A stretch of DNA of 64,000 nucleotides from assembly GCA_036346255.1 (NCBI GenBank), contig CM070639.1, positions 878,001 to 942,000 of the forward strand. Direction: 5' to 3'. A program made the translations under genes and the position numbers. Within the stretch, counting starts at the first letter, position 1. Each line of letters starts with the position of its first letter. This document shows positions 45,761 through 57,121 of the stretch, piece after piece. Origin of the DNA: Ampelocalamus luodianensis (Eukaryota; Streptophyta; Magnoliopsida; Poales; Poaceae). A model generated the notes under the pieces. That model worked only from the letters and a program-made list of their open reading frames with translations. It did no database searches and had not been told where the DNA came from.

Positions 45761-46640
45761 TCTGATGAACGAGAAGACCGTGTGAGGCAGCCAGAGATAG
45801 TAGTACTCGAATAGTGGTTAATCTAGCCACAGGTGAATAAGTATCAAAAAAATCTTCGCCTTCCTTTTGGGTATAACCCTTGGCCAGAAGCCGTACCTTA
45901 TACTTCTCGATAGTGCCATCAGGCCTAAGCTTCTTTTTGAACACCCACTTACATCCTACAGGTTTACAACCATAAGGACGCTTAGTGATCTCCCAAGTTC
46001 TATTAGAGATAATGGAATCCATTTCACTCCGGACTGCTTCCTTCCAGTATTCTGCATCTGGAGAAGCATATGCTTCAGAAATGGTACTTAGAGTATCATC
46101 CACAAGGTACACAATGAAATCAGGACCAAAAGACTTTCCAGTCCTTTGTCTTTTACTCTTCCTCAGAGTTTCATTGTCTTCCTCCTCAGGAATTCGCTCA
46201 GGGGTTTGCTCAAAATATTCCATTGGAATGGCAGGTTCAGGAGTTGTATCAGGCTCTTGATTCGATGAACTAGGCATATCTTTCATCAGAAAAATATCCT
46301 CAAAGAATGTAGCATCTCTGGACTCCATAATTGGACCGACCTGCATGTCAGGTACTCCAGATTTCACCACTAGAAATCTATATCCAACGCTATGGTGAGC
46401 ATAGCCTACAAAGACGCAATCCACGGTTTTTGGTCCAAGCTTACGCTTTTTGAAAATTGACACATTGACTTTCGCCAAACAACCCCAAGTGCGCAAGTAT
46501 GAAAGTGATAATCTTTTCTTCTCCCATTGTTCATATAGGGTTATCTCTTCATTCTTTGTGGGAACCCTGCTTAGGACATGATATGAAGTCAATATAGCCT
46601 CCCCCCACCATGCTTTGGAAAGATCCGCTGTTTCTAACAT
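45752..46640 (-). pseudogene. Copia pol: end of integrase and first part of RT
   Basis: An uninterrupted 296-codon frame. It begins in the integrase C-terminal region (METADLSKAWWGEA-type motif), passes through WGCLAKV and FVGYAHHSVGYRF, a charged linker, and GPDFIVYLVDD. It enters RT with SEAYASPDAEYWKEA, CKWVFKKK, ARLTTIRVLLSLAASHGLL. The frame stops two codons after HQM at the LTR junction. The catalytic YVDD of RT is therefore absent. One frameshift near 46640 separates it from the upstream integrase. Confidence 0.9.
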
Positions 46641-46690
46641 GGTGTTACTAAATCAGTTAGAGTGCGGTTCTTTCTTTCAGCAACCCCGTT

Positions 46691-47709
46691 TCACTGGGGT
46701 GAATAGGGAAGCATCCTATCATGGATTATACCATGTTCCTCACAGAATAAATTGAACTCATTAGAAAAGTACCCGTCGCCACGATCATACCTAACCCTTT
46801 TGATTTTCTTTTCAAGTTGGTTCTCAACTTCTGCTTTATAGATTTTAAAGTAGTGAAGAGCTTCGTCTTTAGTTTTCAAAAGATACACATAACAGAACCT
46901 AGTGGAGTCATCAATCAAAGTTATGAAATATCTATTACCACCTTTTGTCAACACACCATTCATCTCACACATATCTGAATGTATGAGTTCTAATGGTGCC
47001 AAGTTTCTTACCTCCGCAGCCTTATGAGGCTTACGAGGCTGCTTTGATTGCACACAAACTTGACATTTAGAACCTTTGGCAAGGGTGAATTTTGGGATTA
47101 ACTCTAAACTGGCTAACCGTGTCATGCAACCAAAATTTATGTGACAAAGTCGTGAATGCCAAATAGTAGTCTCATTACCACTACAAACATGGTTCACAAC
47201 ATTATTACACAAATCTGAAAGAGATAGGCGGAACAAGCCTCCACACATATAGCTTTTACCAACAAATTGTCCACACTTGGACATTACAAATTTATTGGAC
47301 TCAAATACCAGTCTAAAGCCATCTCTACACAGAAGAGATCCACTCACGAGATTCTTATTGATAGATGGCACATGATGCACGTTCTTCAGTTGCACAATCT
47401 TCCCTGAAGTAAACTTCAGATCGACCGTGCCAACACCATGAACAGTGGCATGTGACCCGTTCCCCATTTGACCTGGTAAGAAAAGAACAATGAAATATCA
47501 GCACACACATGTATATTAGCACCAGTGTCTATCCACCAATCGGTAGATTGACAAACGGAAAGAACAGTAGGTAAATTACCATACCCTGATGTTCCTGTCT
47601 CAGTAATACCAACAACAACATTAGCAGACTTAGAATTCTGCCCTTGCTGATTCTTCCCACCCTTGCGTTGACTGCAATCCTTGGCCCAATGACCAGGTTT
47701 GCCACACAC
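46691..47709 (-). pseudogene. Copia pol: zinc knuckle, protease, integrase
   Basis: A CCHC knuckle CGKPGHWAKDC (about 47708-47676) and protease motif DWWIDTGANIHVC (about 47555-47517, intact DTG) lie in one frame. The integrase region (47467-46691) follows in another: the GAG-pre-integrase zinc region (H-R-L-C-H ... C-x2-C, around IWHSRLCHI and CQVCVQSK), then LIHSDMCEMNG with the first catalytic Asp and RVRYDRGDG with the second. The frame stops at LPYSPQ near the third catalytic residue. One frameshift lies between the two frames. Confidence 0.9.
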
Positions 47710-47921
47710 AAAGCAAAGGCTATCTTTTGTGTTCTTCTTCTTCTTTTTGAAGCTAGTTGTTTATGCAGTCTTGTTCTTGCCTTGAACTTTTGAGCTTGGC
47801 CATTCTTCTTCTGCACCACATTGGCACTAGAATGTCCCTCATTACCTCTAATGTGTGTATCTTTTGCCCTCGTCTTCTCTTCAACATCAAGAGACCCAAT
47901 GAAATTTTCAACAGAAAACTC

Positions 47922-48440
47922 TTATCTCTTGTGTTTCAGGGAAGTAGCAAAATTCCTCCAAGAAGGAGGAAACTTGGCAATAATGCCTCCCGCGACAAAC
48001 TTGTCCGGTAACACACATTTGAAGTGCTCGAGTTCTTTGGCCATGGATTGTATCTCATGAGCCTGCTCAACTACAGAACGACTGTCAACCATTATATAGT
48101 CATGGTATTGCTCCATGAGATACAATTCACTGCTTGCATCCGAAACCCCAAACTTGGCCTCGAGTGCATCCCACATCTCTTTCCCAGTTTTGATCACCAT
48201 GTATGCATCAACTAACTTCTCACCAAGAACGCTAATCACGGCACCTTTAAAAAGGTTATCAGCAGCCTCGAACGCTTGCTCCTGTTCAGGAGTAAGTGTT
48301 CCTTCAGGCTTGCCACTTGCCACATAAAAAACGTTCATGGCAGTTAGCCAAAGCACCATCTTGATGCGTCACCTCTTGTAATTCGCACCATCGAATTCAA
48401 AGGGTTTTAGCGCAGCAGCAAAGCCAGTTGACGAAAAATG
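47922..48440 (-). pseudogene. Copia gag (UBN2 / retrotran_gag family)
   Basis: The frame starts near LKPFEFDGANYKR, is broken by a TGA where the family has Trp (near 48368), and continues from 48359 as KMVLWLTAMNVF... through GEKLVDAYMVIKTGKEMWDA, ELYLMEQYHDYIMVDS and WRNFATSLKHKR. It then meets a TAA. These are standard gag capsid segments of plant Copia elements. Only two nonsense changes separate it from a long open frame, so it decayed less than the element at 1.8 kb. Confidence 0.88.
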
Positions 48441-48472
48441 CCTAAGATAAGGTTTTTGGATTGTTGAATATA

Positions 48473-49453
48473 TGAACATTTTTTGAATTACTTTAATCCA
48501 GAAATATGGTAGATAAATCATGAAAATTACTCTAGTCATTTTCACAAAGTAAATGAACAAGAACACTATAGCCATACTAAGATCCAGAAGGACATAAACT
48601 AGTATACCTATCTCAGTGTTCAAGTTAACAACAGATAAGAAAACTAACCAACAAATATGTGAAAGATAGGCATACTCGGATCCAGTAGAAGCAATAGCAG
48701 CAGTAGGAGCTCCAGATCCAGTAGCAGCAGCAGGAGTCTTGACTAGATTATCAGTCGTTATGGCGTAGTGGTAGTAGTCGTGCAGTTGATGTAGACGTAG
48801 CAGAGAATCGAATGAAGAGGAAGAAGCGAGCAGTCGTACGAACGCTCCCTAAAAATCTTATTCGTCCTCGCTCGTGCAAGCCTTCGAAGATGAGGGTTCC
48901 GGAGGCCTGCTCTCCCGGTGTAGCCGTACACGCGCCTCGCCGGGAAGGAGATCGCCAGAGACAGTAACAAAAAACAAGTGGTGTACTGTAGTCTTTCGTG
49001 GAGAGTATTGGAGTCTAGAGAAGAACCAGTGCTCTGTCCCAGATAATGGCAAAAACCCAGAGACCAGAAACGGTCGCCATTACTCACTAGTAACCGCATC
49101 CATTACTGCCAGCGGTTCTTGAAACAATGCTCTGTTCTACTTAATGGCAAAAACGAAGAGGCCAGAAACGGTCGTCATTACTCACTGGTAACTAAACCGT
49201 TACCGTCAGCCATTTGTTAATGCCATTAACTGCGAGTCAGTGCGTTTCGATTTTTGAATAGATAAAGAAAAATGTGCACGCACCCGACACGCCTGCGTAC
49301 GCGCACACATGCACACGCACCGCACGGCTCGGCGAGGCATGGTGAGGCGAGCGAGCGAGCAAGCGCGCGCACGTGTATTGGCTCTCTCCAATTCCACAAG
49401 GGGTCTACCATGTTCTACCTTTTAAAGTGGTGTAACTTCCATTCAACTCTCCA
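48473..49453 (-). repeat. 5' LTR of the - strand Copia element
   Basis: 981-bp LTR. The sequence immediately inside on the - strand (TATATTCAACAATCC) does not match the initiator-tRNA-Met primer site. Confidence 0.88.
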
Positions 49454-49724
49454 TATGGGACTAAACAGTTTTAGCACGTGCACATGGGCCTTTTGGATTT
49501 TTCAGGAATTAATTAGAATTAAAAATAGACCCAGCCCGTATTAATTCCAACACCAGCAAGCCCGGTCCACCGCCTGCGTTTGCATGCTCAGATGCAGCAC
49601 AATAATTTCACATCAATTAGTTCCTCCGGTAAAATTCTCGCTTTCCAAATGGGATCTTAGTTTGCTATCTTCAAGTTTGTGGACTGTTCTTTTCTTGTTG
49701 GTTGTTTGAAATTCTTGTGGGCAT
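49454..49724. other. No gene recognised
   Basis: Short spacer between the Copia element and the duplicated segment, without recognisable features. Confidence 0.4.
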
Positions 49725-49990
49725 GGAAGGTATAAGAATAAGTGAACAGGTGATAACCTGCCGGCATTTGGGGTCGATTGGAATTTGATTGATTCCGAGT
49801 GGGCATATGCTTTCATGTGTGGAACAAACTACTCCCTCTAGTTATAAAAAATATGTCATTGTGGATATTGACACGGTCCATAAAACATAACCTTGATCAC
49901 TAATTTCTATTGTATTATAGTTATAACACTAAATAAAATTATAATACTATGAAAACAGTTTTGAAGACAAATCAATACGTTTGATTTTTT
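49725..49990 (+). repeat. Duplicated segment copy 2 (partner at 43435-43690)
   Basis: See the partner for shared words. This copy keeps the full left end of the Stowaway-like MITE (CTCCCTCTAG after TA). It is cut on the right by the solo LTR at 50002. Confidence 0.8.
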
Positions 49991-50001
49991 TTATCCAATC
50001 T
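49839..50001. mobile_element. Stowaway-like MITE, right part lost
   Basis: TA followed by CTCCCTCTAGTTATAAAAA marks the left terminus. Internal sequence matches the copy at 43.5-43.8 kb. The solo LTR begins at 50002 and the MITE's right end is not recognisable after it. Confidence 0.65.
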
Positions 50002-51828
50002 TGTTGGACCGGAACAGCGACTAGAGGGGGGCACGAATAGGAGCACTACTCTTTTTCGACCTGACGGTATTCAACTTTTTCTTCATCTCAGTAGCTACGC
50101 AATCTATGAAGATCAGAAAGACAAACACAACAAAAGTCTTGCATTGAACTCGAGAATCCTCGAGGCAAAATACCTCCACACGGCACAATACCAGTCTGAC
50201 TGCCTATCTTGGACAGTCTGATCACACAGCCATTGGTCTGATTGCTTGACTTGGCCGGTTTGACCACAGATTGCCTGGTAGCGGCTCACGAAGATCAGAA
50301 AATGACCTAACTTTCAACTATGTGATCTAAATCCCCTGAAATTTCAACCATAGCTCATCAAGAAGGTCAGAAACCTATTCCAATCGATGATTGTGACGAT
50401 CAAAGCCAAATTTCCACAAATTTCTTGGATGAGATCAAGAAGGCACAAGAACTGAGAAAATTCGAACTTTGATCCAAAAATTTGCTCTTGGGTGGATGAT
50501 GACCAAGATGACCCTAAATGCATTCCCACACTTCTTGGCAAGCTAGATCACAACACAAGACCTAGAAAAACCAAAGAAATACACAAAACCCCAAAGGCAT
50601 CAAATAGAGAGTAAGAATAAGAGAGAACTCATATTGAAGCAAATCTTGCTTAAATTGATTCAAGCGATTGTTGGTTTACAACTACTCCACCATAGAGGAC
50701 AAAGGCTCAACACTTGAGCACTCAATCAATCCATCTCACTCAAACCCTAGCCTCCTCTATTTTTTACTTTTTTCAAATCACAAATTAGAGTTTCTACTTG
50801 GAAGGGATCAAAAGGTGCAAATCATGTACCCCTTCCTTTTGTAGTGGAGGCTAATCAAGAGAGAAAATTTTATCGGGCGTCCGTTAAGCCCCCACACAGA
50901 TGGGTTTACACTCACGCACACTTCTCAAAGCGAATAACTTACCGGGCTTCCCGAATCCTTCTCTTTGTAGTTTTCATCTACACTTGACCTAAACCATCCC
51001 TACTTGAGTCGTCTTGTGCTGCGGTTTCTCTAAAGGTTACCAACACGGTATTTTGGTGAAGATACCAAAACATCCCTTCTCGATCCTTCTCCGAAGACCG
51101 AGTCCCATCGTCGTGAAGCAATCACATGCTTTGCCACGTGTAGGTTGATCAATAGCTCTCTTTTTGTCGGCAAGTCTCTCCCATCCGACTTCCACCGGAA
51201 CTACTATGGCACTTGCACCGATCTCGCACCACTTGATGCAACCCGTCGCACCGAACTTTCCGTTCGGTCATCTTTGTCCATCTTGCACCATGATTGAGTC
51301 CAATTATTTCAACCGGTATCCTTGATAGTGATGAACCTCAGCTCTCCTAGTCTAGTCCCGATCATCCTCGTCGTTGACTCCAAACCACTTGCATAATAAT
51401 TGACCAAGAAATCATTTTTGGGCACAAGTTCTTTGCAACTTGACTCATGTTAGCCAAAACATGCATCATGTAACACATATGCACTGAAACTCATGACTTC
51501 GACCAATACCACGAAGTTCACCACCTTCCCAGCGCATGAACACAGACCGACCGACCGCCTTTGGCTGGTCCGACCGCCGGCCAACCGATCTGACTGCCCC
51601 TGGCGGTTTTACCGCCAACTAGCGGCCGATCAGACCACCCGAGACTTAGGAGAAATTCTAGGTCTCTATAACTGCACCTTCTCTAAAATTTTCAAACTCT
51701 ATCTAGTTTCAGCTCTAAACTCCAATTCCAATAAGATAGTGCAAACACATCCTCTCATCTTCCTCCATACGTGATTTTTGACCGATTTCCAAAATTCGCA
51801 AGTTGCCTTTTTAGAAAAGCAACTAACA
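50002..51828 (-). mobile_element. Solo-LTR-like element, family A, copy 2
   Basis: On the - strand it starts TGTTAGTTGC and ends CCGGTCCAACA. It follows the same internal order as 12811-14454: GGTTTAGGTCAAG, a GGGCTTAACGG segment, a TAGGGTTTGAG leader, a GATTGATTGAGTGCTC segment, repeated CAGACTG/TCTGAC words, and CCCCCTCTAGTCG. No retroelement genes adjoin. The flanks AATCT and ATACT are not a clear target duplication. Confidence 0.62.
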
Positions 51829-52579
51829 ATACTTACACAGTGCTGTCTGTTGTATTAATGCACAAATTTATCTGGCATGATGGCGAAAGTTAATATAATA
51901 TTCTGTATATCACGTACAATACACCGGTAGAGTTAGATTAAGAGGTTTGTAATCTGTCGTGCAATATTCTGTAAATTTTCTCGTTAATCAATCGAAACTA
52001 ACACAGTTGATAGGAGTCTTACTTTTGTACTATTCACACATTTTATAATGGTAAAAATTAATATAATATTTTGGATATCACGTAACATAATGGTACGATT
52101 AGATTGAGAGAGGTTTGTAATTTGTCTAGCAAGCAGGAAACTGATAAGACATGGAACCAATGACGACTACGATAACCTAAATATTAGAAATTTTCTTATT
52201 AATCAGTTGAAACTACAATAACCCTAAAAATATTAAAAATTTCTCTGTGGTACGGACATATTATATTGACGTAGATGAACCAAATATCGATACTACATGT
52301 GTTATAGCTGTACAACACATATGTCTTCAGTCATATGTACTAAAGTGATACAATTATGTAATACATACGACTATATTTTTCAATCAAGGGTATTGAAGTT
52401 GTATAAAAAAATATAATTGTATCTTCAGACATAAATACAAGAATTAGGGCAAGTCTAGTTATATTAATTAATGAATTAATCGATGCACGTGGATGGATGC
52501 ATACTATATAGTACGCACTAGTTTTGTTTTTGTTCGTATCATTACGTCCGTTGGGAAAGAAAAGAAGACTTTATTTTCC
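51829..52579. other. AT-rich intergenic with a diverged tandem duplication
   Basis: Units 51881-51958 and 52042-52125 share TTAATATAATATT, GGATATCACGTA-like and GAGGTTTGTAAT. Their spacing is about 160 bp. No coding domain is seen. Confidence 0.6.
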
Positions 52580-52900
52580 CTAAATGGCAGTGTCCAGAGA
52601 CGCAATAGCAGAAATATCACTCGTTCGTTCGCGATTACAGAAATAGCACTTAGATTCGTCACAGGGACGAACGGATGCGCGGCGTTGTGCCACGACACCC
52701 TAGCTAGTCCGTTCACCCGGTGCGCGGTCGAGCAAAGTCCGTCCGTCCCGCGCGCCGACGAGCACTGTGCTGCGCGCCAGCAGGTCGCGTCCGTCCCTCC
52801 CGCCTGCGGACGAGCCATGCAGCCGCGCGTCCGTCCTTCCCGCCCGCGGCCGAGCAGCGCGGCCGTCCTTCGCGCCAGCGGACGAGCCATTTTGGCAAAA
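52580..52900 (+). repeat. Left TIR of the Pack-MULE
   Basis: About 320 bp, inverted relative to 54326-54600. It includes several imperfect copies of a GGACGAGC/GTCCGTCC word. Confidence 0.85.
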
Positions 52901-53173
52901 CATTAGTGAAAACAGTGAAGCACTAACCTATTTATTGTGCTAGGTGATGCACGACAGTGAATGCCAGGGTTGCATTGTTTTGTTCAGACAGATAAGAAAA
53001 TTTCTGAAGTAAGTGGCCTTTCGTCCACAAAATACTTACCTACTTTTATGGTTTTGCTAGCAAATCTCAATCAGTTTTATATGAATGGCGCTATAATTGT
53101 AGGGTATAAAACCAGTTGCTCTCTCCAAGGTCAAAGATGCTCAAGTAAAAAAGTTTCATTGAGAGCTGTCTAG

Positions 53174-53631
53174 CTTCAGCAGCTGACAGACTGCCTGCAA
53201 TCGAGCTCTTGAAGAGCCCTTTTCTTCAGAAAGATGATCTAAAAGAGAAAAACTCTAATTCAGTGCAAGAACCGATATCTGTCCCACAAAAATTAGAATC
53301 TGAACCAATTTTTGTCTCTGTTGACGGGAAGGAATCTGATAGCCTGGTGCTTCGAAGGGGTGAATTTGTATTGAAAGGAAGTACGAGCATCACCAACCCC
53401 GCCATGCTATTCCTGAAAATTCCTGTTCCGAATGGTAATCATAAGCATCGAAGAGTCACCTTTGGGATTGAATTAGAATGTCTTCCCTACTGAGTACTGA
53501 CGTAACAGACTTGATTTTGATTTGTTTTTCCATGTAGGTAAGTTTAGAACGTCGAGTTCCCCTTTGATGTGGACAAGGACACCAGTCTTTCTGTGTCGAT
53601 CGAAATGGTTGAGCAATTAGAGTTGGAATAA
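53174..53631 (+). pseudogene. Captured WNK kinase fragment (end of kinase domain to OSR1_C-like domain), two exons
   Basis: Exon 53174-53434 follows a GTCTAG acceptor. It encodes SAADRLPAIELLKSPFLQ, which matches the last helix of a WNK kinase domain, then a polar linker, then LVLRRGEFVLKGS and MLFLKIPVPN. A GTAATC donor and TGTAG acceptor bound a 103-bp intron. Exon 53538-53631 contains VEFPFDVDKDTSLSVSIEMVEQL, the conserved start of the OSR1_C-like domain after plant WNK kinases, and ends at TAA (53629-53631). A missing base near 53553 shifts the frame between the exon start and this block. The kinase catalytic core is absent. The fragment retains its intron, so it was captured from genomic DNA and not by retroposition. 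Confidence 0.82.
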
Positions 53632-53793
53632 CCCTGTCATGGCCGTGTTAGTTGATTCGTTCTTACTCCACACCGTTCCTGGTTGGAAACCCTGTGTTAA
53701 AATTGGAAAGATTGTTGTAGAGGGTACATGCTGTATCAGCAAAAGCAGAAAGACCTGAGACATCATTTCTTGAACAGTAGGCATAACTCAGAT

Positions 53794-53881
53794 TGTACCT
53801 TTCAATGAAATGGTCAGTGATTCAGTTTCAATGTATAGTGTACCTTTCAATGAAATGGTCAGTGATTCAGTTTCAATGTAT
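53794..53881 (+). repeat. 45-bp perfect tandem duplication
   Basis: The unit TGTACCTTTCAATGAAATGG continues through GTTTCAATGTATAG. It occurs at 53794-53838 and again from 53839, identical over at least 43 bp. It lies downstream of the captured WNK exons. Confidence 0.95.
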
Positions 53882-54325
53882 ATATATGCATGCCTAAATT
53901 GAAATGCCACGCATCGTCTTGTTAAACACAGCCTAATTCATTGATGATGTCGAAAGTTTGTACAGGATTACAACTTGGATTAGTTAGTGTACTTGATGAC
54001 TGTACTTCATTTCATTTTGGGAGTGTTACAGTTAGGAAAAAGTATTCAATGAAATCTTTGCTTAGTTTCTTGTTGAGATTGCTGGTTTCGATGCATGAAC
54101 GTCCCAGCCGATTCTTGATTTTAGTTGCTTTAAAATGTGAATTCCTGCATGCACTGGACAATGCTAATGCTTTATTTACGCTCCTCAAGATAAGATAAAC
54201 TAAGTATATCATGGTGCATATTTTGAAATATTCCTTGCCATTGGCGGATTGTACCATTCACTGTATGGGCATCACTGTATGAACAAAACAAACTGTACTG
54301 CTGATTTAGCATCTCTCCGCTTCAC

Positions 54326-54600
54326 TGTTTTGGCTCGTCCGCTGGCGGGAAGGACAGACGTACGCACGGCTGCGTGGCTCGTCCGCAGGCCGTCGGCCTG
54401 CTGGCGCTGCCGCGTGGCTTGTTCGCTCGCGGGACGGACGGACGGACTTGGCTCGACCGCGTGCCGGACGAACGGATTAGGGTGTTGTGGCACAACGTCC
54501 CGTGTTCGCTTGTCTCTAAGAGACTGGGACGGATCTGCGTGTTATTTCTGCAATTACAAACGAACGGGTGACATTTCTGCTATTGTGTTTCGCCATTTAG
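54326..54600 (-). repeat. Right TIR of the Pack-MULE
   Basis: About 275 bp. It is the inverted partner of 52580-52900, shorter by internal deletions. Confidence 0.85.
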
Positions 54601-55064
54601 ACAAAAAAAAAAAAGAAGAGAATTATTGGAGGTGGCGTACTTCATGTATATATATTATATCCCTGCGATATCTGATGCTCAAGTAGTGGTATATATACCC
54701 TAGCTAGCTTTGCGGCCTCGATGATTCCAGCCATTGGATGCCTCGAGCGCCAATCGAGTCGAGGATAGTAGCAACAAATTAGTACTAGTGATAGTGTCTA
54801 GTTTGGAGACGTGCGCCCACCGCCATGTGATCCATCCATCTACTCCATCGCAATGGACATGGTTACATCACACTCTACTAGTACTACTACTCCGGTGTGC
54901 GTATACGTACGCGTTTCCTTTCTACTCATCTCGCAATGGACATGCTCTGCCGCATCTTCCTCTCCTCTTCGGTCTCCGCTCCTGGTGGTAGCGGTGGGGC
55001 TGCTGGGCCCACCACTCTCATCAACGGCTACTTGTGATTGTAGTAGTAGTAAAACATTTATACT
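54601..55064. other. Intergenic, no gene recognised
   Basis: Short open frames near 54734-55068 have no domain. A poly-A run marks the Pack-MULE flank. Confidence 0.4.
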
Positions 55065-55069
55065 GTAGT

Positions 55070-57121
55070 CGTAGCACCCTCGATCCAACACGGATACTAC
55101 TAAACTCCAATAACAACCAGTTTTAACATCAAATATCAGTAAATTACAGCAAGTATATCGATGATAAAATCCCTCCACGGGTCACAATAATGCAAGCATA
55201 ACGATATGACAATCATAGATAAATAATTCATATGAAGCATAGTAATAAATAAACCAAGAACAAATCAAAACCAATCAAATCAAGTATATTGAAAGAATAA
55301 TCATCTCCAACCTAACAACTAAGGCTAAGACGTAATACCCAATCCTAATTATATTCCATCACACTAGTAAAGTGTCTCATGGCCAATGTTTCATGTAATT
55401 GAGTGAGTGGCATGGTTCCAACTGTGTTAGCCCTTTCAATGTGCAACGTCGTCAACGGTTATCTAAAAACAACAATAGAGCAAGGGTGAGTCCACGATTC
55501 AGCAAGCATAATGATAAACAATGAACAATGATCAATTCAACCATAAACATTGCATAATCAACATTACTATTGATTCATCTGTCTCCCCATACTCAATCAT
55601 CAATTTCTCTTTTCATTCAATGCATTTCTACACTATATGTTCATATACACTTCTTTCACGTATACCGGTATAGCGTGAGTGTTCACCCGTCGCTGACACA
55701 CTCTCAAGCCCGTCCTCCAAAAGGACCAAGGACCTCCTCCACTCCTGTGGAGGTGTGTGATCATAATGATTACCTTCTCTTATACAATGATGCTTATGAA
55801 TGTACAATTATTTATAGATTCACCAATAACCTTCCTTTATACAATGATACTTATGAATGCACAATTATTCATAGATTCATCAATAATATCATCATCCAAT
55901 ATTCTCACACCCACAGTACGAATAATATCATGACCATTCACATTGCTTGTGATTAAATAAGGTAAAAACATGAACAATATAGTGGGAATTAGTGGTAAAG
56001 AATACAACGATCAACCAATGAACACTGTGTACCGTGCACTTGCCTCTTTATCCCTGTGAAGCTGGATAGCAAAGCGGCGGCAAAGCACTAGAGATCATAC
56101 TCCCTGGAAAAATAATTCAAAACACATATCAAAATCATAACATCACAGCACCGACACTTTATTCTAACCGTCATCGCACGTCTACGCCAAACCAACCCAA
56201 TTAATCCAAAACTATCGGACGCACTACCCGCTGTCCTAATAGTAAAGCGGCTCTAACTTATTCATCCGAACTTCAAATTCAACCATCCAAGACTTTTTGG
56301 AATCATCACAAAAAACATACAAATTTCTAGTTATGATGAATTTCTGATTCTACTATTTTCCGCCTCGTTTCGTTCCCCGAAGACCGTCCCAGAATCTGCC
56401 AGGACAGTCTGTTTCACAATTTTGTACATCGACCTTCCTGAGGCCCTATATTTTTGCTCGCTACTGTAATTTTAATGATCCAGACCTTCCTAAAAAGCTA
56501 ACGATATTATCTAACTTCTCTCCAATTAGACCGACCTCTGAATCCAATCCTGAATACCCTAAATCATCCCCGCAAAGTTCTACACCTAACCTTGACGAAC
56601 TTGGACAGATTGAAAACTAACATTCCTCTAATCAAAATGACCTAAAACTTAACAACGACTAATCCATGGCAAAACCTAGGGATTAACAGAGTTTAACCTT
56701 GATGATCACAACGAATCACGGGAATCCGCAAAAACCTTCTCTTTTCCACCTTTTCTTCTTCCTCTTCTTCTCCTCTTCTCCTTGCTTCCCATTCTTCCTC
56801 TTTGGCATCAGCTGGCCGCCATCAAGGTGGTGCAAGAGAGCAAAGAAAGCGGGGCACAAGACGCGCCCTAGGCGTAAGGCAAGGCGTGCACAAGGGGGAA
56901 GGGCGCATGGGAGGTGGAGGCTGGAGGGGGGTAGGGTGGGGCGGCTAGGGTTAGGGGCTACCGCCCTCCTCTTAAACCCCCTGGGCCGGCCCCCCTTGGG
57001 CTAGATTACCGTGGGCTGGGAGTGCGCAGCCCAGGTTGTCCTAATTTTATGTTCCCCCTTTAAAACTTTTAATTCATTCTCTAATGCAATTTCCTCCTTT
57101 AAAGCACTTCGGGATATTACA
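55070..57121 (-). mobile_element. LTR-like insertion (probable solo LTR)
   Basis: Flanking GTAGT at 55065-55069 and 57122-57126 is a candidate target duplication. The right end is GGGATATTACA, so the - strand begins TGTAATATCCC, similar to the TGTAACAACCC start of the 31.4-34.7 kb element. The left end begins CGTAGC, not TG. The right part is GC-rich (GGGGGTAGGGTGGGGCGGCT), as in the 22.8-26.5 kb element. There is no gag or pol. Confidence 0.5.

Larger units (their letters stand above)
44747..49453 (-). mobile_element. Ty1/Copia LTR retrotransposon, - strand, internally deleted
   Basis: Direct LTRs at 44747-45760 and 48473-49453 begin TGGAGAGTTGAATGG on the - strand. The internal region holds gag, zinc knuckle, protease, integrase and the first part of RT. 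The remainder of RT, RNase H and the polypurine tract are missing: the RT frame runs ...LLVHQM straight into the 3' LTR. No target duplication is visible (AAGTA left, TATGG right). Its proteins are close to those of the Copia element at 1.8-8.2 kb, but the LTR sequences differ. Confidence 0.88.
52580..54600 (+). mobile_element. Pack-MULE (Mutator-like element with captured WNK-kinase fragment)
   Basis: Long terminal inverted repeats lie at 52580-52900 and 54326-54600. Both outer ends read CTAAATGGC, followed by CAATAGCAGAAAT and CGTTCG, and the inner ends read CGCCAGCGGACGAGCC. The TIRs are very GC-rich. The 1.4 kb between them holds no transposase but carries pieces of a plant WNK kinase with an intron. 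Non-autonomous MULEs with host exons between long TIRs are Pack-MULEs. A 9-bp target duplication is not recognisable, partly because of a poly-A run at the right flank. Confidence 0.85.

Noticed and set aside
44742..49458. Target duplication for the - strand Copia element
   Set aside because: AAGTA on the left and TATGG on the right do not match; shifting the LTR ends by a few bases does not help.
54734..55068. Small + strand frames before the 55-kb insertion
   Set aside because: No domain, no codon-bias signal that I can judge, and overlapping alternatives in another frame.
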